Origin: Verrucomicrobiia bacterium
GTDB lineage: Bacteria; Verrucomicrobiota; Verrucomicrobiia; Opitutales; Cerasicoccaceae
Reading direction: 5' to 3'
Length of the DNA stretch: 64,000 nt
Assembly (NCBI GenBank): GCA_030432235.1
Contig: JAUIHT010000001.1
Span: 682,001 to 746,000 of the forward strand
The notes under the pieces were generated by a model. That model worked only from the letters and a program-made list of their open reading frames with translations, was not told the DNA's origin and made no database searches. This document shows, piece after piece, positions 1-9,109 of the stretch. The position numbers were made by a program, and so were the translations under genes. Within the stretch, counting starts at the first letter, position 1; each line of letters starts with the position of its first letter.

Positions 1-1
1 G

Positions 2-3000
2 CCTGGCGTGGCAGTGGAAGAGGTTAGTGTGGATGGCATACAAGCGGCCTTGCGCCATGCGGAAGGGCAGGGGTGGATAGCTGCGCTGCAGTCGGAAAAC
101 CGAGTGGTGATTATTTCCGCATCGGAGCTAAATAGTCTGAAAGCGTTGATAGCTGACATTGCTGCTGGTAGCCCCGGACTTTGGTCCGGCGTGTCGCGGG
201 CGACTGTCCCTATGTGGTTGGACCGTTGGGACCGCTATGGTTTCCGCTTTTATTACAGACCGTGGGAGCTGCCCAAGGGAGAGTCATTGACGACCTACGA
301 TTTTGCGGAAGAGTTTTCTTTTGCGGAGCAAAGTGATCATGCCGGGATTATCCACTGGGCTAATTTTAACGACATTGATACCGCAGCGGGGCTGACCAAC
401 GAGGTCTGGTGGAACTGGTCCAGTGACGGTGCAGTGGATAAAGGTCTGCCGGTAGGCTTGAATATCATGACGGGTGGTACCGGAAAGTCTTCGTTCTTTA
501 ACGTGTTTCGCGACCAGGCTGCCAGCCATATGCCGCAATTTTCAGGTGGCTTTCACCGTGTGGCTTCCCCTTATTTGGGCGGTAATGGCATGCTCTCCTG
601 GGGGGCGACGGATGCCAAGGACGCGGAGCTTGCGGTATTGCAGCAAATGGTCGAGACCTATGCGTCGAAGCCCAATCTGGTTACGGTGCTCGAGCCCCAT
701 GGCGAAATCCGCCACGGCGTCCACAACTTCTTTCTGGAATACGGCCCGGTAGCGGATGCTTCTTACGTGAAATTTTTGCAGGAGCGCTATGCCTCCGTTG
801 AGCAGCTTAACGATGCGTGGGGGACGAACTACACATCATGGAGCCAAGTACGCGTCCCGGAAATCGCATCATTCCTGGGCTGGGGAGATGAGGCTCTTGA
901 TTTGTCGGGTGATTGGCGTATTCAGCACGAGGCATTCATTGAGGGCGATTCCTACACTGAAGAGGAATTGGAAACCAGGATGCGAACAAAGGTGGTGCCG
1001 ACTCAGGGTGCTCCGGAGGAATGGTTCACCGAGACTTTCGACGATTCTTCCTGGCCTGTTGTGACTGCGCCGGGCCACGACAGGACGCTCTTCCTGCCAC
1101 ATCGGCCAGCCGTTTATCGCCGCAGCTTTGATGTCAATCAAGATTGGCTCACGGCACATCCGAAAGCCTGGCTGTATGTGTGGGACATGAATTTCGGTAC
1201 CCACGATAAGGTCCAGGTCGTCCTCAACGGACAGCCTGTCAGCGAGACAAAAGTGCTGCACGTAACACCGCATTGGGTAGCCGTTGAAGTAGGGTCATTG
1301 CTACGCCCGACCGACAATCAGCTTAGTATTCGCCTGCCCAAAGGATACTTGGCTTACCGGGTTTACCTGTCACCGGATGAACCTTTGCAATACCCCGATC
1401 TCGGCCCTGGGTTAAACGCCCAGTGGGTGGACTTTATCGATTGGAATGCCGATATACGCGTTGATATGGTTCGTCGCGGTATGGAGATGATTCGTCAGGC
1501 GGCTCCGAACCAGCAGATTGTCCTGATGGCGCCGGACTACTACGCTGACGGAATCAAAGAGATGGCGAAACAGTATGGAGGCAATTTTCATAACACAGGC
1601 TACATGGGTGTCTTTTACGCGGACTATCTGCCGTCACTTATGAGAGGCGCCAATATGCCTTTCAGCTTGGAGCCCGGTAGCCCGGCGCCTGATTTGCAGG
1701 ATTTCAAAAAGAAGCTGGGGCTTTATAGCACCGAGGGCCTGCAAGGGCTGGATTACTATATCCACATTGGTAGCGTGATGTGGGACCCGAAAATCCGAAA
1801 TTATTTTCAAGATAATCTGCCGCTGGTTGATTTGATCGGAAAATACCACTCTCCGCGTGCCGAAGTCGCGGCTTTGTACGCGACGCGAAGCACCGGCTAT
1901 ACCGGCTATCCGTGGGGGCAGGATTCGAACACCAACCTGGCTTCGGGTTACTGGAAGTGGAACGTGCGTGCTTACCTGGATGATCGGTACGAGAGTGACG
2001 GCCTGACAGAGTCGTCCTTTGCCGATGGTGACGCAGACAGGTACAAGGTCATTATCGACACCAATACATCCATCATGGATGAGGCGCTGCTGCAGGCGAT
2101 TGAGGAGTATGTCCGCGAGGGCGGGACTTTCGTTACGTTTGTTCAGACGGGAAGGCACACGCCCACAAAGCCGGATACCTGGCCGATTTCACAGCTGACC
2201 GGATTTCGTGTCGCCAGCATCGACGCATATGATGACGAGGGTAGCCCTCTAAAAGAACATGGGCTGCATCCGGCTCCGAATCAGTCAGTCTTTACGGGTG
2301 ATTGGAGCGCCTACCGGGCGAATGGCCTGTTCCTGGAGCAGGTCGCTCTCGATGCCCACCCGCTCATGCTCTGGGACGATGGCCAAGTCGCTATCGGCAT
2401 GCGTAAACTGGGGAGGGGAGCCATTGTCCAGGTCGGGTGCAAGTTTACGGGACGCCAGATGGCGGACCGCATTGAGCCACCACGTGGTGTGCAACGTCCG
2501 ACCTATGACAACATACCCGAGTCGACCCAAGCGCTGAAGAAGCTTTTTGGGCAGCTCCTGCAATGGAAGGATATTGAGCCTATCCCGGTTCAATGGACTC
2601 CCGAAAACGGCAACGTGCGGCTTCGCCATTTTCTCAGCAATAACGGGCTCTATGATGTCTGGGTCGCTTGGAACCAGAGCGTAAGTGAGTCGGCCAATGG
2701 AACCATAGCCTGGAGCAAGAGTGTGGCAGTGCCAAGCTGGGCAATCGATGTCCGTAGCGCCAACCAGGAAACGATAGAGCACGGCAGTATCCCGGTGACA
2801 CTGGAGCCCTTGGCAATTCAGGCATTTCTGACTCCTCGCGATGAGCTATGCCAAGCCCCGTTGGCGTGGTTTGAGTTACAGCGTTCCTGGTGGCAGGCTC
2901 CCAATCTGCAATCCTCCAAGCGCCTGACCGCTCACACTTTTGACAATGTGATGGATTTAAGCCAGGGCTGGGCCTTCAAAGCCCTTGAGGAAAATGATAA

Positions 3001-3775
3001 CGCTAAGGAATACATTCAGCCCGATGCGGACGTTTCCGATTGGAGCCAAGCCGACATGGGTATTTGGAGCCTGGGAGAGCACAAGGGTGTTAAGCGGGCT
3101 CTGTTGCGTAAGACCTTTACGGTTCCCGCAGATTGGAAATCAGGCGAAGCTACCTTCTGGCTACAGTCGCAAACCGAGCCAACCTTTCTCGACCGGGCGC
3201 GCGTCTGGATGGATGGAAAGCTGGTGGTCGATTGGAAGGAACGTGGAATTAATAATCTGAATCCTGACGGTGCCCTGAAGCCGGGAAGTCGGCACACCGT
3301 GGCTGTTGAAATAGAAGGCAAGGGTTCGTTAGTCGGCTCGCGAGGAGCTGCCTGGCTCTGGTTTTGGGAAAAGCCGGAAAGTGCCATCGACTTGGCAGGC
3401 ACCTGGACATCCAGTAAGGACGCGCTTCGCTATGATGGAGAGGTTGAGATTCCCGGTCGTTACAAAGCAATGACCCTGCGACGTACGGTATTCATACCGG
3501 AAAGCGCGCGCGGCAGCGATGTCTACCTGAGTGTTGAAGATACAGGCAGGCTGGTTGGTGTCCTCGTCAATGGCCATTGGGTCAGACGATACCATCACTA
3601 TGTCGGGTCTAAGTATGAGCTGAACATCACTCCTTGGATAAAGTTCGATTCCCAGAATGAGATAGAGCTGGCCAGCATGGATGGTGTTTCGCAAGGGCGT
3701 TTGGACCTCGTACGCCTGGACCTGCGCGAAACAGAATCTAGTCGCACTTCGACGCCCTATAGCTACAAAGAGTAG
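2..3775 (+). CDS. GH42-like glycoside hydrolase with inserted and C-terminal jelly-roll domains (5' partial)
   Basis: The frame is open to the left window edge, and a GTG at 8 gives no plausible N-terminus, so the gene probably begins upstream. About the first 300 residues look like half of a GH42-type TIM barrel: an acid-rich LEPHGEI stretch, then LNDAWGTNYTSWSQV, a typical GH42 beta-galactosidase signature. From about residue 300 to 465 a GH2-type sugar-binding jelly roll (SGDWRI, then WFTETFDDSSWPV) interrupts the barrel. The barrel resumes at GLNAQWVDFIDWNADI, with a possible nucleophile region PFSLEPGSP, and is followed by a glutamine-amidotransferase-like domain around residues 610-850. 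Two further jelly-roll domains occupy roughly residues 980-1245. It probably cleaves a beta-galactoside or a related glycan. No signal peptide can be judged because the start is missing. The regulator gene follows 24 bases downstream, so the two are probably one operon. The exact family and substrate are uncertain. Confidence 0.75.
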   Translation, partial: PGVAVEEVSVDGIQAALRHAEGQGWIAALQSENRVVIISASELNSLKALIADIAAGSPGLWSGVSRATVPMWLDRWDRYGFRFYYRPWELPKGESLTTYDFAEEFSFAEQSDHAGIIHWANFNDIDTAAGLTNEVWWNWSSDGAVDKGLPVGLNIMTGGTGKSSFFNVFRDQAASHMPQFSGGFHRVASPYLGGNGMLSWGATDAKDAELAVLQQMVETYASKPNLVTVLEPHGEIRHGVHNFFLEYGPVADASYVKFLQERYASVEQLNDAWGTNYTSWSQVRVPEIASFLGWGDEALDLSGDWRIQHEAFIEGDSYTEEELETRMRTKVVPTQGAPEEWFTETFDDSSWPVVTAPGHDRTLFLPHRPAVYRRSFDVNQDWLTAHPKAWLYVWDMNFGTHDKVQVVLNGQPVSETKVLHVTPHWVAVEVGSLLRPTDNQLSIRLPKGYLAYRVYLSPDEPLQYPDLGPGLNAQWVDFIDWNADIRVDMVRRGMEMIRQAAPNQQIVLMAPDYYADGIKEMAKQYGGNFHNTGYMGVFYADYLPSLMRGANMPFSLEPGSPAPDLQDFKKKLGLYSTEGLQGLDYYIHIGSVMWDPKIRNYFQDNLPLVDLIGKYHSPRAEVAALYATRSTGYTGYPWGQDSNTNLASGYWKWNVRAYLDDRYESDGLTESSFADGDADRYKVIIDTNTSIMDEALLQAIEEYVREGGTFVTFVQTGRHTPTKPDTWPISQLTGFRVASIDAYDDEGSPLKEHGLHPAPNQSVFTGDWSAYRANGLFLEQVALDAHPLMLWDDGQVAIGMRKLGRGAIVQVGCKFTGRQMADRIEPPRGVQRPTYDNIPESTQALKKLFGQLLQWKDIEPIPVQWTPENGNVRLRHFLSNNGLYDVWVAWNQSVSESANGTIAWSKSVAVPSWAIDVRSANQETIEHGSIPVTLEPLAIQAFLTPRDELCQAPLAWFELQRSWWQAPNLQSSKRLTAHTFDNVMDLSQGWAFKALEENDNAKEYIQPDADVSDWSQADMGIWSLGEHKGVKRALLRKTFTVPADWKSGEATFWLQSQTEPTFLDRARVWMDGKLVVDWKERGINNLNPDGALKPGSRHTVAVEIEGKGSLVGSRGAAWLWFWEKPESAIDLAGTWTSSKDALRYDGEVEIPGRYKAMTLRRTVFIPESARGSDVYLSVEDTGRLVGVLVNGHWVRRYHHYVGSKYELNITPWIKFDSQNEIELASMDGVSQGRLDLVRLDLRETESSRTSTPYSYKE

Positions 3776-3799
3776 ATACTTTTTAACCACTTTAAAACG

Positions 3800-4918
3800 A
3801 TGACTCAGGAGCAAGGCACCATTTCCGAACACCATGTCGCACACCGGTATATTACGGATCGACTACGTGCTCAAATCCTTCGTGGCGATATGGCATCAGG
3901 CACCAAGCTGCCGTCTACGGGGGAGCTCAGTAAACGGTGGAACACGAGTAATTTTACCATCCATACCGCTCTCAAAAACCTGGTTAAGGAGGGGATGCTT
4001 GAGAGGCGGCATGGCCGCGGTACTTTTGTCTGTGAGCGCCCCGACCGATTAACCCGTGTGGGTATTTACCAGGGCAACCCGGACATATGGGTTCGTGAGG
4101 ACATGGGCTTCTACCGGCAAGTACATTGCAATTTGGAGAAGCAACTGGCTGCTATCGGTGCGACAGCGCGTGTCTTTTTTGACCGCCGGGACCCGGAAAA
4201 GCAGGACACGGTTTTACCTGAGTTGGCAGCCGCAGTCAGAAACAAGGAAATTCAAGGGTTGATCATTCCCTTGGCATCGGGGGTGAACCTGCCGCCCATT
4301 ATATCGTTACCCCTGCCGATCTCAGTCATTACAGGGGCAGTTGGTATACAGAACAAGATCGTCAGCTTGGACGCTAAAGCCTTTTTCAGGGAGCTGTTGA
4401 CGCGTCTATCCCGTAAAGGGTGCCGGAAAGTGGGGCTTATCACCTCGTCCCCCAAGGAGTTTGGCACTCCACTGAAGTCTGGCTTTCTGGACTTTGATCG
4501 CATTTTCCGGCTGGAGGCCGAGTCGCATGGCATGGAAACAAAGGATGCCTGGGTCGTCTACCCGGAAACCAAAGTTGATAATCCGATGAAGCTGGGATAT
4601 CAGGAATTTATGCGCATGTGGGGTCGGAAACAAAAACCCGACGCGTTGATTGCTCACCCGGACGTCCTGGTGCCCGGAGTTATCTCAGCCGCACTTCAAT
4701 TGGGGCTACATCACGGAAATGAAGTTCAGTTTTGCTTTCACCGTAACAAGCATTTTCAAAGCGTCTGCCCGTTTCCCGCTATTTGGGCGATTACCGATGA
4801 GGAGCTGATTGCCGAGAAGCTCGTGGAGTTGATTCAAACCCAGTTCCGGGGCGGAACCGTCTCACCTGTCCATGTGCCGGATACCTTTGTTGAATTGCAG
4901 AGCAGCGGGGTTGAATGA
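3800..4918 (+). CDS. GntR-LacI type transcriptional regulator
   Basis: This 372-residue protein has an N-terminal winged helix-turn-helix of the GntR family at about residues 10-78 (ITDRLRAQILRGD, LPSTGELSKRW, LVKEGMLERRHGRGTFV). A LacI/periplasmic-binding-protein-like effector domain fills the rest (GLIIPLASG, RKGCRKVGLITSS, KPDALIAHPDVLVPG). This fusion is common in Verrucomicrobiota and Lentisphaerota sugar loci, where it usually represses neighbouring hydrolases until a sugar ligand binds. It lies between the GH42-like gene (24 bases upstream) and the GH92 gene (60 bases downstream), so a role in controlling these two enzymes is the natural inference. The ATG at 3800 is chosen because it directly precedes the HTH domain. 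No operator could be assigned with confidence, since the likely promoter lies beyond the left edge. Confidence 0.88.
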   Translation: MTQEQGTISEHHVAHRYITDRLRAQILRGDMASGTKLPSTGELSKRWNTSNFTIHTALKNLVKEGMLERRHGRGTFVCERPDRLTRVGIYQGNPDIWVREDMGFYRQVHCNLEKQLAAIGATARVFFDRRDPEKQDTVLPELAAAVRNKEIQGLIIPLASGVNLPPIISLPLPISVITGAVGIQNKIVSLDAKAFFRELLTRLSRKGCRKVGLITSSPKEFGTPLKSGFLDFDRIFRLEAESHGMETKDAWVVYPETKVDNPMKLGYQEFMRMWGRKQKPDALIAHPDVLVPGVISAALQLGLHHGNEVQFCFHRNKHFQSVCPFPAIWAITDEELIAEKLVELIQTQFRGGTVSPVHVPDTFVELQSSGVE

Positions 4919-4978
4919 GCATATGGACACGGGAACAGGTTCAAGAATATCTACAGAGGATTATAGTTTGCGCGTATA

Positions 4979-7240
4979 ATGAGGGATTCCGTTTCCAGAC
5001 ATGATTTTGTTTCCTATGTCGATCCGTTGATCGCCACTTGTCAGACGCGCTGGATATTCTTCTCCTCCGCGTGCCGGCCCTTTGGCATGGTCAACCTTTC
5101 ACCCGATACGACCGCGATAGGCGACTGGGGAGCGGGGTACGCCTATCAAGAACGACGCATTCAGGCCTTCAGTCATGTGCATGCGTGGCAGATAGCGGCT
5201 TTGCCTATGATGCCGACAGTCGGAGCCTACACGGGGCCCGGTGTGCTGGAGGACTGGGAGGCGCCTTTCGGCCATGAAGATGAGGTAGCCGAGGCTGGTT
5301 ACCATCGAGTCGAGTTACCGTCGCTAAAGACCAGCGTGGAGATGACCTCCACCATGAGGGTAGGTTTGACACGGTTCACGTTTCATCAAGGCGGAGCCGC
5401 GCGTATCAACTTTGATTTGGGCGCCGAATTAGGCCCATCGGAAATGGGTGAGGCTTGCATCGAGCGAGTCGGGCGAGGCTGTGTCGAAGGCTACGTGACG
5501 AATCTGCCTACCAGGCGCCGACCCAAGCCTCTGAAGGTCTACTTTGTTGCGGAAATCGACACACCGGATGCCGAGCTCATCACTTGGAAAGGGGAAACTC
5601 TGCAAGCCAGTGACAAGCCGCTAACTGGCGAAGAGCTTGGTTTTGCCTTTGCCTTTAATGCCGTTTCGGGACGCCCCGTACAGGTCAAGGTGGCTGTCGC
5701 CTACACCAGTGTGGAGCAAGCGAGAAAAAACTTGGCTGCTGAATTGCCGGGTTGGGATTTTGACCGTGTGCGTTTTGAGTCGCGTGATGAGTGGAACCGC
5801 ATGCTGGGGCGAATTCGAGTCGACGGAGGCTCGGAGCAGAAAAAAATAAAGTTCTACACCGACTTGTTTCACGCCCTGCTTGGGCGTCGCACGGTCAGTG
5901 ATGTCGATGGCAAGTATTTCGACTACACGACGAGTGAACCGCGCATACGCCAAATTCCGCTCGATGCCAATGGCCAGCCGAAACATGCACACTACAACAG
6001 CGACGGCATGTGGGGCGCTCAATGGGCCATTAGCCAGCTTTGGCCTCTGGCGTACCCGGAAATCGCTTCGGGCTTCTGCCAATCGTTTCTGGATGTGTAT
6101 CGCAATGGTGGGCTCATTCCACGTGGGCCGTCGGGGGGCAATTATACTTTTGTCATGACCGGAGCCAGCAGCACGCCGCTATTTGTCTCGGCATGGCAAA
6201 AAGGGATACGCGACTTTGATATTAAGCTGGCCTATGAGGGCTTGAGAAAGAACCACATGCCGGGTGGCTTGATGAGCAAGGCCGGATATGAGCACCATTC
6301 GAGCGTTGGTGGTGGAATCGAGCATTATATGGAGCGGGGGTATGTGCCGGTCGGCCTGGAAGCGGATGCTTTTCATCTGCGTGGCGCGACGCAAACCCTC
6401 GAGTATGCTTTTGAGGACTGGGCGCTATCGGAGCTGGCGGCCGTACTGGGATACAGCGACGAAGCGGCTTACTTTGCCAAGCGTTCTGAAAACTACAGAA
6501 ACATTTGGAATCCGCAGACCGGCTTTATGCAACCACGCCGCATGGATGGAAGTTGGCTACCGGACTTTGACCCGATGTCGCCTGAAGGCTGGGTGGAGGG
6601 TAACGGATGGCAGTATCTTTTCCGGGTGCCTCATGCTATGGATTCCCTGGCTGAGCTCATGGGAGGGCGACGGGTTGCCGTACAGCGGCTTGACGCCTTG
6701 ATGAGAGCTGCTGAAGAGACCGGTTTCATCGCACCTCATGATGGGCATCACTTGAGTCCTCTGGATTATGGGAACCAGCCCTCAACCTTTTATGCCCACC
6801 TCTTCAATGCCCTGGGCGCACCAGAGATGAGCCAGTATTGGGTCCGGAGAGTGTATGATACCTGCAAATCGGCCGTTTCCCCGGAAGGAGGCTATGGCGG
6901 CGACGAGGACCAAGGGCTGATGGGAAGTCTGAACTGCATGTTTGCGCTCGGGCTCTTCGATATTGCAGGTGGCTGTGCCCGCAACCCGGGCTACGATTTG
7001 ACGACGCCTTTATTTGAGCATATCGAAATCGATTTGAATCCGGATTATTATTCCGGCGATAAGATTTCAATACGCTGCGATGCGTCGCCTGAGGTCTTCG
7101 GTGCCATTAAGGAGGTCAGTTTAAATGGAAAGTCCTCTGATGGGTTACGGGTCAGCCATGCAGACCTCGTGGCGGGTGCCGAACTGCGATTTTCACTTTG
7201 CGAGTTCTCGGAAAAATGCACTGAGGCTTTGGCGGTTTAA
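4979..7240 (+). CDS. GH92 family alpha-mannosidase-like glycoside hydrolase
   Basis: This 753-residue protein matches the usual GH92 length and layout, an N-terminal beta-sandwich followed by an (alpha/alpha)6 barrel. Recognisable features are the N-terminal VDPLIAT and RPFGMVNLSPDT stretch, GWVEGNGWQYLFRVPHAM with its conserved glutamate, and a C-terminal NPDYYSGDKISI strand. Characterised GH92 enzymes are calcium-dependent inverting exo-alpha-mannosidases acting on N-glycans or yeast mannan. The segment usually reading GNDD before the last helices is here GGYGGDEDQG, so calcium binding or specificity may differ. No signal peptide is evident, suggesting cytoplasmic action on imported oligosaccharides. 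The stop codon overlaps, on the opposite strand, the stop of the convergent isomerase gene. Confidence 0.87.
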   Translation: MRDSVSRHDFVSYVDPLIATCQTRWIFFSSACRPFGMVNLSPDTTAIGDWGAGYAYQERRIQAFSHVHAWQIAALPMMPTVGAYTGPGVLEDWEAPFGHEDEVAEAGYHRVELPSLKTSVEMTSTMRVGLTRFTFHQGGAARINFDLGAELGPSEMGEACIERVGRGCVEGYVTNLPTRRRPKPLKVYFVAEIDTPDAELITWKGETLQASDKPLTGEELGFAFAFNAVSGRPVQVKVAVAYTSVEQARKNLAAELPGWDFDRVRFESRDEWNRMLGRIRVDGGSEQKKIKFYTDLFHALLGRRTVSDVDGKYFDYTTSEPRIRQIPLDANGQPKHAHYNSDGMWGAQWAISQLWPLAYPEIASGFCQSFLDVYRNGGLIPRGPSGGNYTFVMTGASSTPLFVSAWQKGIRDFDIKLAYEGLRKNHMPGGLMSKAGYEHHSSVGGGIEHYMERGYVPVGLEADAFHLRGATQTLEYAFEDWALSELAAVLGYSDEAAYFAKRSENYRNIWNPQTGFMQPRRMDGSWLPDFDPMSPEGWVEGNGWQYLFRVPHAMDSLAELMGGRRVAVQRLDALMRAAEETGFIAPHDGHHLSPLDYGNQPSTFYAHLFNALGAPEMSQYWVRRVYDTCKSAVSPEGGYGGDEDQGLMGSLNCMFALGLFDIAGGCARNPGYDLTTPLFEHIEIDLNPDYYSGDKISIRCDASPEVFGAIKEVSLNGKSSDGLRVSHADLVAGAELRFSLCEFSEKCTEALAV

Positions 7241-8022
7241 ATATCCCTGCTGGCTCGGAGACTGGACTCACAGAGTCTATAGGTGGATTCAAGATGCTCG
7301 ACAGGATCCCTTTGAACCAAGAACTCGTGTCCAATATAGCCACTGAAACCGGTTCCCGAGATTGCCGAAAATATGGCCGGATAGTTGAGTTCCTGAGGTC
7401 CACTTAACGGGCCGCGCCCCGGATTGCCCGCTGTGTGATAATGGCCAAAGTACGTATGGTGCTTCTGGATGGTACGTATGATATCCCCTTCCATAATCTG
7501 CATATGATAAATGTCATACAGCAGTTTGAAGCAGGATGAATCAAGCTGTTGGCAAAGCCCAATGCCCCAGGAACTGCGGTCACATTGGTAGTCGTCATGG
7601 TCGACCTTACTGTTCAGCAATTCCATGATCAAAGTAACACCGGCGGCCTCGGCATGGGGCAGTACCCGCTCCAGGATAGTGGCACAGTTGTTCAGCCCGG
7701 ATGCATCACTGATACCTTCGCGGTTGCCGGAAAAACAGATCAGGTTGGGAATACGATACTCGACGGCGCGGTCAATGTTCTCGCGTAATTCCTTTTCAAT
7801 ACGGGTGGCATTTTCTTTTCGATTCATGCCCTGCTGGATGCTGGCGTGTCCGGCAACAGCGGCTACTTTCAGTCCTGCGTCATGAGCTATGGGCCAAAGG
7901 GCGGGCTCAATGAGCTCGACCGCATCATAGCCGATTTTGGCGGCGGCCTTTAGCAACGGGAGTGCTTCCACGCCTTTGTTGGCGAAGCACCACCAGGAAA
8001 ACGATTGCTTGAGATGGGGCAT
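7237..8022 (-). CDS. Hydroxypyruvate isomerase-like TIM-barrel sugar isomerase/epimerase
   Basis: This 261-residue protein belongs to the AP endonuclease-2-like (xylose isomerase-like) TIM-barrel superfamily. The opening LKQSFSWWCFANKG and the later LIMELLNSKVDH, LLYDIYHMQIMEGD and FGHYHTAGNPGRG resemble hydroxypyruvate isomerase-like proteins. Metal ligands (Glu and His) fit the ELLN, DIYHMQ and HYHTAGNPG strands. The ATG at 8022 is preferred over an in-frame TTG at 8046 because family members begin close to LKQSFSWW; the TTG would overlap the upstream dehydrogenase gene by 13 bases. The gene follows that dehydrogenase as the second gene of a minus-strand operon. Such isomerase/oxidoreductase pairs often process unusual monosaccharides released by nearby hydrolases, but the substrate here is unknown. 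Confidence 0.82.
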   Translation of the reverse strand: MPHLKQSFSWWCFANKGVEALPLLKAAAKIGYDAVELIEPALWPIAHDAGLKVAAVAGHASIQQGMNRKENATRIEKELRENIDRAVEYRIPNLICFSGNREGISDASGLNNCATILERVLPHAEAAGVTLIMELLNSKVDHDDYQCDRSSWGIGLCQQLDSSCFKLLYDIYHMQIMEGDIIRTIQKHHTYFGHYHTAGNPGRGPLSGPQELNYPAIFSAISGTGFSGYIGHEFLVQRDPVEHLESTYRLCESSLRASRDI

Positions 8023-8033
8023 GGCTTGGGAGT

Positions 8034-9032
8034 TCAGGTGTTCCAATCAAAAAGGATTCCCATCGTGCGGCCTCGGTCCCGATTGGCAGTCGTGTAAGCT
8101 TCCATACACTGGGCGGGGGTGAAAATATGGGAATTAAGGCCTTCGAGACTGAACCGCTTATCCTGCACTAGCGGGAAAAAGAGCGCGGTCATGGTGCCCT
8201 CGTTCCAGCCTTGGAGCTGATGGCCGTCATGGACACCAGTGATGCTCAACCCCTTCATGATGACGTCACAGGTTAAGGCCTGCCGCGCGGGCTGCCCCGT
8301 GTCGCCCAGGATGACGACACGCCCGTGTTGGGCGGCTAAATTGAGTGCCGCGGCAAAGGCGGCTGGATGGCCGGTTGAGTCAATAATCACACCGGGCAGT
8401 TGCCCGTCGTTTGCTGCCAGGACGTCGTCCCGAACAAGGTCCGCCGTGCTGGCGAGGTAGGTGTGCGCACCGCCTGCCGTGGAAATCCCCGATCGCTCTG
8501 CCACCGGATCGACCACGATGATGCGTAAGGCACCGGCAGCCCGGGCCCAGCGCAGTGACATTTGCCCAATTGGACCGGCTCCAATAATTAGCACGGTATC
8601 GCCCAGGCGGTATTGTGCGGCATGGGCTCCGTGAAAGGCTATTTTCGCCAGTGCGAACCAAATGGCTGATTCCGATGGGATCCCTTTCGGCACGGGATAG
8701 CAGGCGGCAGCTTTTAGCACGGCATGAGAAGAGTGTCCTGCGCGGTAAACCACGCGATCTCCCGGGCTCACGGTAGTTACATCGGGGCTGACTTTTTCCA
8801 CGATGCCCGCCGCCGCATAGCCGGGATAAAATGGATACTGCACCCAGTGATCCCAATGAGTGCCTGCATCGAACAATCGGTTGAAAACGATGTTCTCCGT
8901 CCCGGTGCTCATTAACGAGTACTGGCACTTTACGCAGATTTCTCCATCGGTCAGTTCGGGTAGTTCAAATGATTCAACTTCCACGTGCTGTTTCGCATGA
9001 AAGACAAGCCGTTGAGCGGGGGGGGTGAACAT
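8034..9032 (-). CDS. Medium-chain (MDR) NAD(P)-dependent dehydrogenase lacking zinc ligands
   Basis: This 332-residue protein has the MDR architecture. A GroES-like N-terminal domain (TDGEICVKCQYSLMSTGTEN, YPGYAAAGIVEKV) is followed by a Rossmann domain carrying VLIIGAGPIGQMSLRWARAAG at about residues 145-165 with an acidic residue at the end of the second strand (IVVDP). The catalytic-zinc cysteine is replaced in the SLMSTGTEN segment, and the four-cysteine structural zinc loop is absent. It therefore resembles the zinc-independent, BchC-like or sugar-modifying branch. A good ribosome site (AGGAGA at 9043-9048) lies 10 bases before the ATG at 9032. It heads an operon with the TIM-barrel isomerase and is divergent from the AraC regulator, which probably controls it. 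Substrate unknown; a sugar or cyclitol alcohol is likely. Confidence 0.83.
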   Translation of the reverse strand: MFTPPAQRLVFHAKQHVEVESFELPELTDGEICVKCQYSLMSTGTENIVFNRLFDAGTHWDHWVQYPFYPGYAAAGIVEKVSPDVTTVSPGDRVVYRAGHSSHAVLKAAACYPVPKGIPSESAIWFALAKIAFHGAHAAQYRLGDTVLIIGAGPIGQMSLRWARAAGALRIIVVDPVAERSGISTAGGAHTYLASTADLVRDDVLAANDGQLPGVIIDSTGHPAAFAAALNLAAQHGRVVILGDTGQPARQALTCDVIMKGLSITGVHDGHQLQGWNEGTMTALFFPLVQDKRFSLEGLNSHIFTPAQCMEAYTTANRDRGRTMGILFDWNT

Positions 9033-9070
9033 GCTTTCATTTTCTCCTGTAGGACCATTTTACCAAGTGA

Positions 9071-9101
9071 AATAAACGGCTAACTTTTGTAATAAATGGC
9101 T
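9071..9101. promoter_or_regulatory. Direct-repeat operator candidate for AraC-family regulator
   Basis: AATAAACGGCT (9071-9081) and AATAAATGGCT (9091-9101) are an 11-base direct repeat with one mismatch and a 20-base period, about two helical turns. They lie in the 77-base divergent gap between the dehydrogenase operon and the AraC gene. AraC/XylS proteins commonly bind such tandem sites. Binding by this particular regulator is inference. Confidence 0.45.
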
Positions 9102-9109
9102 GGAAGTGA

